Assembly: GCF_025370935.1 (NCBI RefSeq)
Contig: NC_133472.1
Span: 39,629,474 to 39,693,473 of the forward strand
Source: Choristoneura fumiferana
Lineage: Eukaryota > Arthropoda > Insecta > Lepidoptera > Tortricidae
Direction of reading: 5' to 3'
Length of the DNA: 64,000 nucleotides
In this document: in pieces, positions 1 to 11,059 of the stretch
Position numbering within the stretch: the first letter of the stretch is position 1
Layout: every line of letters begins with the position of its first letter
Program-made: the position numbers and the translations under genes
Notes under the pieces: generated by a model
Told to the model about the DNA's origin: nothing
Databases searched by the model: none
The model's input: the letters and a program-made list of their open reading frames with translations, nothing else

Positions 1-195
1 TTAATTCAATAAATAGGTACCTCTAGGTACTTATACTGATTTTTATTGCGTCAATAAAATCTCCGGCTAATGAAAGCTGATCCTGTACAAACTGTAATTG
101 TCCGGGATACACTAGTCTATAAATATAATAGTAGTTTGTTCAACAAGGGACTAAAACAAGCCATAATGACACGAGATGCTTAGCGACCCGAGCAG

Positions 196-320
196 CAGGG
201 CTACTCCGTAACTCGAAACTCGAAGTTCGTGCGGTCCCTCTGGCACTTATACTATTTAATACGAGAGCGAGAGGGGCGGTACGATACGAACTTCGAGTTT
301 TGAGTTTCGTAGTAGCCCTG
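196..320. mobile_element. Palindromic hairpin element, copy 1 (family HP)
   Basis: CAGGGCTACT...AGTAGCCCTG, about 125 bp. The arms contain CGAAGTTCGT and its inverse, and TATTTAATACGAG lies at the loop. The whole unit is nearly a single inverted repeat. The name HP is mine. Confidence 0.85.
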
Positions 321-1216
321 CAGAGCGAAGGTGGCTATAGTTCAAGTGACATTATGATTGTTTAGTCTTGCGTTAAACACTCTACTTTTCACTTTGAATG
401 CGAGGAAAAAAAGCAATGTTTTGGTCAAAATTACAATATTACTTTTTAAAAACGTACGCTCGACTAATGGACAAGCTATCTGTTCAAAATTCAAATAGCA
501 ATAAAAATTTGTTGCTCGGTTTTTCTTTTTTTTCTTTTATTGTTTATGAAGTGACGCTTTAAAAGCTTGCATATTTAGCCAACAGTTTCAAAATTGAAAA
601 CTATTTTAAAGCTAATTGGACTATGCATAATAAAATGAATTAATCCTTAATATGTTTGAATAGATTCATATTAGTAATCATTAATTGTGTTTCACGAAAT
701 TAAATCGTGTTTTTTTTTCATATTTTTGCACAGTTGTCATTTTGAGGTTATCACGCCTAAAAATCCTCCATTCACAAACACCGCGTTGGCTGTTAATGGG
801 TTTCCAACGTAAATTTAAAAAAATACTTTAATCCCTAGAGATTAAAAAGGACCTTTAGTCCCGATATGCAGAGACTAAAGTAATATTTTAAAAGCATGGG
901 AAGTAAAAATATATATGGTATATATTATAGTTTATAAATATATACATATGTTATAATATAAATATTATAGTTTGTAGCACGAGTGCCTGTAGCTACAAGA
1001 GGCTAGTGTTAGTAAGCTAGCACGCTAGCAATTCTGGTTTCTTACAGAACTAAGCCTTAATATCTCTCTCTACCCATTACATCGTATCGTACCATGACCG
1101 TAAAAGCAACGTGTAAAGCAAAAAATATATTTTCATCACACTTGCTCGTAAACAGTGTCATAACATGCAGGCTACCTTAGTTGCAACCCCCCAAATAAAA
1201 CCCTCGACATTAATGT

Positions 1217-1312
1217 GCTTGTCATGAAACCCGTGGTCGGTAAATGAGTCATTGCGCGTACACATTTTCTTGTCATGAAGCCCAAGGTCGGTAATGAGTC
1301 GGTGCCCGTACT
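1217..1312 (+). repeat. Two tandem direct repeats of about 45 bp
   Basis: TTGTCATGAAACCCGTGGTC and TTGTCATGAAGCCCAAGGTC each lead into CGGTAA(A)TGAGTC...CGTAC. Two diverged copies with about 10 bp between them. Confidence 0.6.
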
Positions 1313-1518
1313 GATGGCGCTGCCGTGCGCGCGCTGCTGCAGTACTACATGGTCTACAACATGCACATACACGTTGCGGCGCATGCCGAGGGAGGTAGAG
1401 GGCGACGTTGCCAAGAGCACAGCCTAAGGTATCGCCAATATTTGGAACAATTATATTTTTTCTTTTTCAAATATAAAACTTTACTTGCAAATGTGATGAA
1501 AAACATTGTATGTCGCAC

Positions 1519-1617
1519 GGGCGGTACTAGAATTACGAACATCGACTCATTAAAGCCCTCAGTCTTCGACTTCGGGCTTCTAATAGACTCTCGTTCGTAA
1601 TTCCTTATTTACCGCCC
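1519..1617. repeat. Short inverted-repeat element (GGGCGGTA ends)
   Basis: GGGCGGTAC and ATTACGAAC on the left match GTTCGTAATT and TACCGCCC on the right. An AAGCCC/GGGCTT pair repeats the symmetry inside. About 99 bp, single copy here. Confidence 0.6.
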
Positions 1618-2069
1618 TTAAGACACAATGTACTATTTTGTATTGAATAGCATGAGACTATGCCCACTAGCACGTTTAGTAACCAACCGTCGCCGTCGGG
1701 TGTCATGTATGCGTTTGACATTCCGTTCCCGACACGTTCCTATTACGGTCATGGCATGATACGGTGTAGTAGGTAGAGACCTTTACTCACTAACACACTT
1801 GGAATTACAATCGTTTTCACTGCCTTTTTCTGTCATAATATACGGTGTAGAATGAGGGTAGAAAGAGACCATGAATGCGATTGTGAGCGCTCACGCGTTA
1901 GCCAATACGAACACCAGTCTTGATTTTTTATGAATCTCGAGTTTAAAATTCCACAACAGAGTAGGGACTAGACTAGTTTTTTTTATGGAAAAAAAAAAAA
2001 AGATTTTTAAGGCAGCAGTTTTTTTCCATTTTTTTATTTTGTTAATTATGCCTGTGTCTCTTTGTTTGT

Positions 2070-2165
2070 AACGTACCGCCCCTCTCGCTCTCGTATTAAA
2101 TAGGATAAGTGTCAGAGGGACGGAACGACACGAACTTCGATTTTCGAATTTCGTAGTAGCCCCGC
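2070..2165. mobile_element. HP hairpin element, copy 2 (one arm truncated)
   Basis: Shares GTACCGCCCCTCTCGCTCTC, TATTAAATAG and TTTCGTAGTAGCCCCG with the family; the left end is missing. Confidence 0.75.
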
Positions 2166-2431
2166 CGTTTCTTTGAATGTATTTCGCGGCGGGACCCTAG
2201 AAACCAGATCGGCAGCCTGGACCAGCTTGTAGGTTTTCGGTTGCAAGACTCATTATTTTTTAATTTGTTCCTGGGAACATGGCTTTACTTCTTTGTTCGC
2301 ATGCCAGTCACGTTTGACTTAAGTTTTTTAAACGAACAACTTCGTATTAATTATCGATTTATAATTTTAGAACCAAGAGATGGCGGGAGGAACGACAGCG
2401 CTTTTCAGCTCGATTGGCAGGTGCATGTTCA

Positions 2432-2535
2432 GCAAGGCTCCACGAAATTCGAAAATCGAAGTTCGTATCGTACCGTCACTCTCACTCTCGTAATAAATAA
2501 TATAGGCTTCGGCGGGACGGTACGATACGAACTTA
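2432..2535. mobile_element. HP hairpin element, copy 3
   Basis: CGAAATTCGAAAATCGAAGT... to GGGACGGTACGATACGAACT around an AATAATATAGG loop; diverged ends. Confidence 0.75.
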
Positions 2536-2617
2536 CTTATTCTGTGTACCTACCGATATAGAGAAGTCACTATGACAGGTCAAAAAATGCCATGAAAATT
2601 CCGCTCTCTGTTTTTTT

Positions 2618-2671
2618 TTATACGAAAGTGAGAGGGTCGGTACGATTTTCGAATTCCGTAGTAGCCCCCCC
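2618..2671. mobile_element. HP hairpin element, copy 4 (right half only)
   Basis: ATACGAAAGTGAGAGGGTCG then TTCCGTAGTAGCCCC, half an element 80 bp from copy 3. Confidence 0.65.
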
Positions 2672-3511
2672 AGTTTCGGTCGAAACTGAAACGATTAATT
2701 GGATAGTTTCTTAGATAAAAAATATTATTCTATTTACTCCGTCGGTTAAATAATCAGAAAATATTGCATTGGTATTTTTTCTTTTGTCAATCAAACAAGA
2801 AAATTAGATTAAATTCGATTTTCTTGAAGACACTAAGCCCAGGGGTCGGCAACCTTTTGAGTCGGAAAAGTCAACAATTACAATTTACAAAATGTCAAAG
2901 TTTTTAAAGAGCCACATACTTTTTTCTTGCCAACAACAACAATAAATATATACTTCCATAAATAAACTTTGGAAGTTAAGAGCCGCAGCTTCAAATCCAA
3001 AGTTCGCCGCTTGCCGACCTGCTCTAGCTATTTTGTTTGGTAACATCGAAAAACTTAATTTTGATACCTATTATCCTCAATTTAATGTTACAGTGCACCT
3101 ATGAGCGGTGTTATCGCTGTCTCTTGGTAGGGGGGCCTTGAAATAATATTTGACATCTTTAAAATAAACATTTGCCGTCAATTTAGTATGAAAAAATAAT
3201 TAACAGGTGGTCATATTTTTAAAAGTAGCAGAACATAAGTAGCTCAGTTATGCAACTAGAATCGAACCCTGGATTCAAAGCCCCATGGTCAGAGAATCCC
3301 TGTATATCTCTCTGCTACACTTTGACCAAAATGGTTATATGCCCTTTGAACCAAAACGTGATAACAGTCTTACTTAACGAGGAAGTGGCTACAGTTCTTT
3401 ATTTGGTATGTAATGCACCCGTAACATGAAAATGGCCGAAGGCTATTCGTACATTTTTTATCTACAGTTTATTGCTGGCAACACCAGAAACGTTAGGCAA
3501 TACGGCCTCAG

Positions 3512-3635
3512 CAGGGCTACTAAGAAACTCGAAATTCGAAGTTCGTGTCGTACGGTCCCTCTGACACTTAAACTATTTAATACGAGAGCGAGAGGGACGG
3601 TACGATACGAACTTCTAGTTTCGTAGTAGCCCCCT
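3512..3635. mobile_element. HP hairpin element, copy 5
   Basis: Nearly complete: CAGGGCTACTAAGAAACTCG to TTTCGTAGTAGCCCCCTG. Confidence 0.85.
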
Positions 3636-4179
3636 GACGAGAGGGAGCAAAGTGCGAATTTTCTGTTCAATGCTTTTCTAAGTGTTTTATTGCAAATGGC
3701 ATTTTTTTAAGTTGAAAATTGTAAAGCCACGCCATTTTCTATGCTAGTCGCTCTTTAATAATATTTAGATATTTTTTTTCAAGTTTCTTAATGCTCGGTG
3801 TGAAAAGTTGTATGAGCCACTCGCGAGCAAAATTATTTTCATCTTGGGCGTTGTGATTCTATTGTAGAATCCTTCGCTACATTCTGGATTCAATGTACGC
3901 CCTCGCCGTAAATACACCATTTTGCTCCCTTGTGACACAAATAAATAGGTTGGCAGAACTTTGTTCTAGTCCGCTTCGCTTCTATTGTGGTCGAAGCTTA
4001 AAGTCTCTGTCGATTCGATTTTTTTGAAAAATATGGCTCTGTCCATTGGAGGACAATTTTGCCAGTGTCTTAATGTCTCTGTCGTGTGTTATTATAGAAT
4101 ATTGTAATTTTGTAATAGTGTTGTATGTGCTATGTAATTAAAATTAACCTCAGCGAACAGCGGACAAGCTGGCCCCATA

Positions 4180-4306
4180 CCTACTACGAAGTGCAAAACT
4201 CGAACTTCGTATCTTGCCGTCCCGCTGACGCTAATATAATTTAATACGAGAGTGAGAGGGATGGTACGATACGCACTTCGATTTTCGAATTTCGTAGTAG
4301 CCCCCT
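4180..4306. mobile_element. HP hairpin element, copy 6
   Basis: CTACTACGAAGTGCAAAACT to TTTCGTAGTAGCCCCCTG, both arms and loop present, left tip degraded. Confidence 0.8.
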
Positions 4307-4329
4307 GAGAGGATACCTAAGCCGCTAGC

Positions 4330-4720
4330 GGCAGAATTGAAAATTCTACGGAATATTCTGGAACCGACTCAGAGACAAGACAGAAGATGGAGGGTGAATC
4401 GATGAAGTAGGAATCGAAGACCTAGTGTCAGAGCCCAATATTATTGAAGAGACCAACGCATCCAGACTCAGGTGGTTTGGACAGGTGGAAAGGTTGGGAG
4501 AGGATCGAGACGCGAAAAGAAATTTGGGCTCTATAGAAAATCAGCGTTGCTGCAACTATTGTACTGTGTAGCAGCACATGCTGAGTGGAGACCCTTTGTC
4601 GGTGACTATTGGTTACCACCATTACTATTTTACGATGTATATTAGTTGTATACTATTGTTTTTTTTGTGTTTGGTGGTGGTACTATTGGGATCGTAAATA
4701 AACCATTTTCTTTATTTTCT
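4330..4720 (+). mobile_element. LINE remnant (end of reverse-transcriptase ORF)
   Basis: A broken plus-strand frame reads ETNASRLRWFGQVERLGEDR, the usual C-terminal signature of lepidopteran LINE polyproteins (RLRWxGHVxRM). It is followed by a T-rich tail and AATAAA. Frameshifted and dead. Confidence 0.6.
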
Positions 4721-5099
4721 TTCATTCTAAAATAGCATCCTACTGGGAGCAGGTTAATGGTGGATGCAGGCCGCTACCAACCGAAGCAACAGGAGGTTTA
4801 AGGGGGAGACTTTTGATCAACACTAGATGTCTTGAAGATGACGATGCAGGATGTTACCCAAGTTATCTTGAAAAGTATTAGAAGTGCCAGCTTAAAAACG
4901 CGGTATCAGTGTTTTTAAATTCTTACCCATCGCCCATTACGAGTACAATGGAAGCGGTTTGAATAGACACCAAATGGTGTCCTTTTTAAAGCACTTGTTA
5001 TTATAATGGTTTAACAATGTTCTAAGTGAAAAAAGAAGTGGTTTATGTCCGGGTTTTACCCGACCGCCCCTGAAATGACTATTCGTAATGTATAGTATA

Positions 5100-5340
5100 A
5101 CTAGTCTTTACGCGCGGTTTCGCTCGCGTAAATCATTAGATTTGGCAGTCGAATTGAAATTCTGAGATTTTATTAAATCCTGATGGGAATCCCCAAAAAT
5201 TACACCGTGGTTTTGTGTGACGAACGGATAAACGGGTTAAAAAAATCCTGTCTGGATTCTTAGTGGTTAAGCTATTGGGATTTTAGCTAGATCTCGTGGG
5301 AATGTTGGGGTAGATATTCGAGACATTTAGATTTAAGTAT
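5100..5340 (+). repeat. Dispersed repeat, possible LINE 3' end
   Basis: ACGCGCGGTTTCGCTCGCGT followed by TTAGATTTGGCAG and TTAGTGGTTAAGCTATTGGG. Related to 9,876-10,040. Confidence 0.45.
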
Positions 5341-5545
5341 ACTAATTTTCATCCGACCGGATACGATACGACCAATACGACCAGACATTCTGGCTTGAAG
5401 GAGTAACAAACAACCCACAAGTGCATTTGTAATATTAATATTATTTAGAAGAATATTACGTAGGTATCAATCAACAATTCGCATCAAAGTTTTTAATAAT
5501 TCTTAGATAGAAACGTTCTTCGGGTAAAAAATAATAAAATGCACC

Positions 5546-5694
5546 TACAGTCAAGTGTAAAAATATGAATATATTCAAAGTTTCAAAAATAAGTACCACA
5601 GACTCTTATTCTGACGCAATAAGACCGTAGTAACATATTTTTGAGTGGTTCAAATAGATACTTATTTTTATACTTGCGACTGTACTTTGATCTA
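5546..5694 (+). mobile_element. ACAGTC hairpin MITE, copy 1
   Basis: TACAGTCAAGTGTAAAAATA at the start and GCGACTGTA at the end. The internal halves (TTCAAAGTTTCAAAAATAAG and TTTTTGAGTGGTTCAAATAG) are conserved in three other copies. Confidence 0.75.
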
Positions 5695-5699
5695 TCTAG

Positions 5700-7550
5700 A
5701 CGTAGAAATATTTTTGAGGAACTCTCACATTCGTGTTTTGTCTTAAAAAACGGTTCAATATTATAATTATATTTTAAGCGTAATTATCTAATTTTCAAAA
5801 TATTTTGCACGAGAAAACTGTTTGATAAACCTTTTGAAAAAAAAAAAAAATAGTTCATGGTTGAGATCGTTTTGAGCCGTTAAATAATCTAGATCGCTCA
5901 TTGAACTAGAACTTTATTAACATTATAAAAGACGATTTGAATATGTACAGTTGAATAAAAAATGTTTTTTTTTCAATAATCTGGCATTCTAACCATAAAG
6001 ACCAAGACCACACGTGAATTTTATCACATCAAGACGCAGGAATGGTTAATAATGTCCTATTATTTCCCTGACAAAATGTCTCACTATTGTTTCTTGTCAT
6101 TTGAACTAGTAAAAGTTTCGTACAATCTAAATAGAGAGAATAAACGAACCGATAAAAGATTTAACTTATTTAAAAATATAGTTGATGTAAAAAGAAATAG
6201 TCAAAGCAAGACATCTAGACAGCTGATGCTGATTAGCCACTGACAGGTGTTAATTATAAAATGCAAAAAGAAATAATCTACACTCAGATTATATAGACTG
6301 GTAACCTTGAGAATGAATAAAGTATATCGTCAAAACTTGTTCTGTGGCGACGGTTAGGTTCTCCAATTAATACATAAACAGTATCAAAAGACACTTAATT
6401 TAAAGGAGCTCCGAAAAACCTGTAAAACGTTCCTTTAACGCACGAATAAGTTAAAAAGACACCGAAAAAAGTCGAATTTCGAAAACGGAAGTAACTCGAA
6501 CGCGACGTCCAAAAGTTACTTCTCATGCTGGCCGGCACACGAATAAACATAACGAATTTAAAAAAAAATAGACACAATGTCCACTTTAAAAAACACCGGC
6601 TCCGTGATTTTAAATTTCGAGTGAACTACCTTTTTGAGATCATATCGTGTTCACTATTTTTTTAAACTTCACTTCATTTTGATTTCACTCTAGTCTGTGG
6701 GTCCGACCGACGGGTCTAAGTCATCTGTATAACTGAAGACCATCTTACAAGACAGCATGCACCGGACGTCTTGCACGAATTCACACTTCTCGATTGTCGA
6801 TCAGTGCGTCCTTCTTCTACATAGCTAGTTTGAACAGGACGCACATAGAGACAAAGCAAGTCACGGCTACTAGTCACACAGGTAAAATTTTCACGTGCGT
6901 ATACCTCACTTGTTTAAGGAAGGTACTGGTGTTCAGAAAGTATTAGCGTCGGATTGACTTTTTAATTCTGTCGTATTACCAAGGAAAGACATTGTATCGC
7001 CAGCCAGTGCGAAAGAAAGAGATGAAGTGTGAATGGCTAGAAGCCTCCGCAAAGAATATTCGTGACAGATAAAACACAAAAAATGGTAGTCTATTTTAAA
7101 ACCGTTCGCTCGAAAATTGTGAATGAAAAATAGTGAAAATCCGTGGTTTGCATAAAAAGCACGTAATTTTGTAGCTAATCACGGATTTTAGCTTTTGATC
7201 TCTAAATTTGCCTTCATTTGAAAACACTTTTAAGTGTTATATAAATTGCCTTATATAACTTGCTCTATCATTGCACGGGGCTAGACCGATTTCAAAAAGG
7301 GTCAATGTTATTAGATCGACAACGATTTTCCTTGCACATATTTCACAATATGGCTCTACTCTATTTCACGCGGACTCTATAGACACATAATATGCTCTAC
7401 TCAAAGCCGTTTTTCTTAATTATGTGCTTTAAAGAGTGACAAGGCCAAATAAATCAACCAAAAAATAAACAAAAAAGTTACATTGAATTAAGTTAACAAG
7501 CAGCCTTTTGATATTTTTCTATCAATGGCTAGTTCTCAGTCTCCTTTACG
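5700..7550. other. Non-coding, mostly unique DNA
   Basis: No repeat family, exon with convincing splice sites or RNA gene seen, apart from short chance ORFs. The same holds for about 320-1,170 and 2,680-3,230. Confidence 0.5.
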
Positions 7551-7572
7551 GCGCTTGCCTACTCTGTGGCCG

Positions 7573-7683
7573 TGACGTCACCGGTATAAAATGCCACTAG
7601 CAGCGCACACATCGCTTGCCGTCCCGCTCCCCCCCGCAATTCCCAATGGGGCTCGCGCTCAAGGATAAAGTGCACTCTTCAGT
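7573..7683 (+). promoter_or_regulatory. Candidate core promoter (CRE, TATA, initiator-like)
   Basis: TGACGTCA (7,573-7,580) is followed closely by TATAAAA (7,585-7,591), a GC-rich leader and TCAGT (7,679-7,683), an arthropod initiator-like motif, in otherwise AT-rich unique DNA. No plus-strand coding exon follows in the window, so it might drive a non-coding RNA or be fortuitous. Confidence 0.3.
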
Positions 7684-7978
7684 TCACTGCTCCCGCAGCG
7701 AAGCCTCGAACTTGTTTTTTTTTATTTGGAACTTTCTGACAGTTGCAAGGCTTCTAATGCTGCTGTTATTTTTTTAATTTTAGCTTTTTTAAATCGTTGT
7801 CAATTGGAAGTCGTTACTTGTGTACCTATGGATATTTTATAAGATCATTTGATTTAAGTTCGGGTATGGGGTATGAAAGTTAATTTTCCTTCACTTCCAG
7901 AGGAATAATTGGAAGATTTACGCGTGATTTGGTATGAGTATGAGGATTGGTTGAAAATACAGTATAGCTGGGTAAGCC

Positions 7979-8211
7979 GCGGTGGCGTGGTTTGACCTAC
8001 CTCTCAAGCAGAGGATCGTGGGTTCAAATCTGGACTCGCCTCTCTGACTTTTTCGAAATTTATGTGCAAAAAAAAAACATTTTAAATTTACTGGTTTACG
8101 GTGAAGGAAAACATCTTAAAATCTTCATAGACCTGGGAACTAATTCAATGGTGGGTGCGAAAGTACCCAATCCGCACTGGGCACTACAGCCCAAGTCTTC
8201 TCACTCTATGT
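7979..8211 (+). mobile_element. tRNA-derived SINE, type B (full length)
   Basis: A tRNA-like head with a B-box-like GGGTTCAAATC, a middle part (GTGAAGGAAAACATC), and a conserved body (AATCCGCACTGGGC...AGCCCAAGTCTTCTCA). The same body recurs at 22.5, 32.9, 53.1 and 59.1 kb. Type names A-C are mine. Confidence 0.75.
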
Positions 8212-8629
8212 AACAGATTTTATGTTAATTAACAGGTATATATGTCAGTCAGACGACTAACGTACAGACGAGGAAACTGTATCAAGTACTACGGTGGAAG
8301 TGGAACCTCATCATAATCAATTTCGCTATGATTTATTTGGCAAATGTATGGGATGTCCATATGACATTAGTAGCACAAAGGCTACACTCTGGTACGTTGA
8401 TCAGTTCCCTCGACTGGACAACCTAAACCACTGGAGCTAGAGACTTGAGATTTGGCAGACATATTCCTTGAGGATCACAGAGGCATATGGGATTATCTGA
8501 AATTCCCACGGGATAGGTAGACACCCAATTTTTGTTGTTCCACGGCAAAAACACTGCGGGATAAAGGAAGTCTAAATATAATTGCTTTATGGCCAATAAA
8601 CCGGCAGGCCCGTTTTTAATCGCCAACAG

Positions 8630-8730
8630 AGGGGCTACTACGAAATTCGAAGTTCGTATCATACCGTCCCTCTCACTCTCGTATTTAATATTAGCGAGAT
8701 ACGCAGTTCGAAGTTTGCACTTCGTAATAT
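8630..8730. mobile_element. HP hairpin element, copy 7
   Basis: GGGGCTACTACGAAATTCGA to GCACTTCGTAATAT; shortened loop. It lies 8 bp from copy 8. Confidence 0.75.
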
Positions 8731-8738
8731 AGAACCTG

Positions 8739-8861
8739 CAGGGCTACTACGAAACTCGGAACTCGAAGTTCGTGTCATGCGGTCCCTCTGACACTTACAC
8801 TATTTAATACGAGAGCGAGAGAGACGGTACGATACGAACTTCGAGTTTCGTAGTAGTCCTG
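8739..8861. mobile_element. HP hairpin element, copy 8
   Basis: Complete, bounded by CCTGCAGG on both sides (CCTGCAGGGCTACT and AGTAGTCCTGCAGG), the best copy for defining the ends. Confidence 0.87.
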
Positions 8862-9038
8862 CAGGTCCGTTTTAAAACGCCAACAGTTTTTTTGACCAGC
8901 CACGCAATGGCAACTTTTTATATTTCCAGAAGGGCTTGCACGATGCATACATTCAAAAATGCATGCTTTGAATAATGCTCATGCATTATTCAGAGCATTG
9001 GCACCCTTCGGATACGAAACCCTGATAAGATTTCTTAA

Positions 9039-9300
9039 GACCGGATGGCCAAGTGTTTAGAGAACCTGACTACGAAACTTGAGGTTCCGGGTTCGATTAC
9101 CGGCCGGGGCAGATATTTGTATGAATAATACGAATGTTTGTTCTCGGGTCTTGGATGTTCAATATGTATTTAAGTATGTATTTATCTATATAAGTATGAT
9201 TATCCGTTGCCTAGTATCCATAGTACAAGCTTTGCTTAGTTTGGGACTAGGTCAATTGGTGTGAAGAGTCCCATGATATTTATTTTAATTATTTTATTTT
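9039..9300 (+). mobile_element. tRNA-derived SINE, type A (full length)
   Basis: The head has an A-box-like TGGCCAAGTGT and a B-box GGTTCGATTAC. The body has GGGGCAGATATTTGTATGAA and a tail GGGACTAGGTCAATTGGTGT. This is the reference copy for five others in the window. Confidence 0.8.
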
Positions 9301-9419
9301 ATTTTTATGTTAAAGCGAGTTTCTTCGTCCTGGTTCTTAGCTGTGTTTGATTAAAATCGGTTCAGCCGTTTTTGAGACATTGAACTGGGTTTTTCAACGT
9401 TTCTAATCCTAGTTCCTAA

Positions 9420-9692
9420 GGGCCAGTACAGACGGATTGCATTCCACTGCAACATTCAACTCATACATTTCAAACGCAGTCAGCGTGCAGAGGGCCTACT
9501 CCGAATTCGAAAATCGAAGTTCGTATCGTACTGTCTCTCTCACTATCGTATTAAATAGTGAAAGTGCCTGAGTGACGGAACGACACGAACTTCGGTTTTC
9601 GCTAACTGCAATGGAACTGCGATGAAAAATGTATGGGCAGTTGGCTGTTGCAGGTACGTTGCAGTTGGAATGCTGTTTGTCTGTACTGGCCC
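9420..9692. mobile_element. Harbinger-like MITE with a nested HP element
   Basis: Perfect 14-bp inverted ends, GGGCCAGTACAGAC and its inverse, flanked by TAA on both sides. The repeats extend imperfectly further in (GCATTCCA and GTTGCAGT tracts). A three-base TAA duplication and GGGC ends fit the PIF/Harbinger group. An HP hairpin (9,488-9,602) sits inside. Confidence 0.75.
9488..9602. mobile_element. HP hairpin element, copy 9 (nested)
   Basis: AGGGCCTACTCCGAATTCGA to ACACGAACTTCGGTTTTCG; inserted within the GGGCCAGTACAGAC MITE. Confidence 0.75.
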
Positions 9693-9875
9693 TAAGCCTA
9701 ATACCTATTTTCTGAGGTTCTTAATAAAATAGTAGTAAATTCCCACGGTTCTGCCGGAGTGTGCTAGCCCGCCAGTTGTTAACAGCAATTCATTTTAATA
9801 GGCTCTGTAAATATTTGTTCTCGTCGCTCGCTCTCTTTATGGTCCTTAATGAATCGCGTATTCACAGACAAGACC

Positions 9876-10040
9876 TCGCACGCGGCTTCGTCCGCGTTAA
9901 CCGTTAGATCTGGCATTTAAACTGAAATTCCGGAAATTTCCGGAAATTCCCGAAAATTTCCTTAATTTCCCGAAAATTACATAGTGCTCTTAAGCGTGCC
10001 TAGTACAAAGTGGTTAAGATATCGGGATTTTTGTAAATTG
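9876..10040 (+). repeat. Second copy of the CGCGGCTTCG repeat
   Basis: CACGCGGCTTCGTCCGCGTT, GTTAGATCTGGCA and AGTGGTTAAGATATCGGGAT match the repeat at 5.1 kb. It includes a locally duplicated CGGAAATTTC motif. Confidence 0.45.
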
Positions 10041-11025
10041 GATTAAAAAGTAATTTTAGGTGGTAAGTGATGGCACCAAGTCATGGACAAGAACCAATAA
10101 TGTTTTTTGTCCGCTAACCCAAATAAGAATCAAACCCTACTCTTGTCTTCAAGGTACTCATAATTCCTAGAAAAATTTGATGTTTTGATTTAGTAGAATG
10201 TCTACATCGAAATGTTACTATCAATGCTACACTTTTAATGAGTGTCTTAAAGGAAAATAAGCAAAAAAATCGAATACAAATAACGCCGAATACATAAGCT
10301 TTTTTTGAAGTCATACCATCGATTTATTATTACTTTACTTTCGAACCAAAATAATCGTAACCCACCAGTTATGTTCTCAAAACAGAGAGAGCAAGATTTT
10401 CTTTGCCGAGCATTGTGTCCCAAATTTCCACGATTCGCGACAAAACAAAAGTAAGAATTAAAAGATGTGTTTGTTATTAATATAAATCAAATACAGTGTT
10501 AAATAACAGGAAACCAAACTACATCGTACAATCTATTTTCAAGATTAGGCTTTAACCTCGCACAAAAATTATTGTTTCGTTACGCGCTGCAACACAGTAA
10601 TTATAAATCTTGATAGCAGACATAAGAACTAGTATTTTAATAACACCAAGTTTTTTTTAAATTAACCATCAAAAATATTTTTTGCCACCAAAAATATTAA
10701 ATGGTCATCAAAACTAGATTGTTGTACCTACACCTGTCGGCAAAATACTTATAGTAATTTGTTTCATTTTTGATTCAACCTTTTTGATTGTCATCCAAAC
10801 TATATAAACCGTTTAAAATTTCAAGAGAGTTCCCTCTTACGGGGACTATCCTGGCCGGGCCACCAAAATTTTACTACCAAATGATTCTATTGTCACCAGA
10901 TTTACATAAGTACCTATTCTTCAACCTTTTACAAGTACGAGTATTACAGTTAGTTAAGTGATCAATTTTTTATGCGATAGGCTGGTAATTTTTTGTTTTA
11001 ATTGTAAAGATAATTTATCACTTAC
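10041..11025. other. Non-coding DNA left of the 34-nt exon
   Basis: No convincing exon. The segment is probably intron of gene 1 if that gene continues leftwards. Confidence 0.4.
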
Positions 11026-11059
11026 CTGATCTTCGTCCCGGCAGTCAATGATCTCGCTT
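11026..11059 (-). CDS. 34-nt internal exon, probable continuation of gene 1
   Basis: A microexon flanked by a good acceptor (TTTCTATTGCAG) and a consensus donor (CAG|GTAAGTGA). Its single entering base A completes the AG left at the donor of the 3.4-kb exon to give AGA (Arg). The product then reads LRS-R-SEIIDCRDEDQ and ends at a codon boundary. One other frame is open and one has a stop. The matching phase and strong sites support a gene 1 isoform that avoids the stop at 13,319. The next exon, which must enter in phase 0, was not identified with confidence and may lie beyond the left edge. Confidence 0.6.

Noticed and set aside
6680..6810. Minus-strand frame of about 33 codons ending ...DLDPSVGPTD with a nearby acceptor
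   Set aside because: Short, bounded by stops on both sides, and no donor or partner exon in phase.
9039..9110. tRNA-like sequence with A and B boxes
   Set aside because: It is the head of a type A SINE with several copies, not a tRNA gene. No true tRNA, rRNA or snRNA gene was seen.
10158..10166. Possible terminal exon of gene 1 (TTTTTCTAG|GAATTATGA) adding only Glu-Leu and a stop
   Set aside because: Phase fits, but it codes two residues and no poly(A) signal follows within range.
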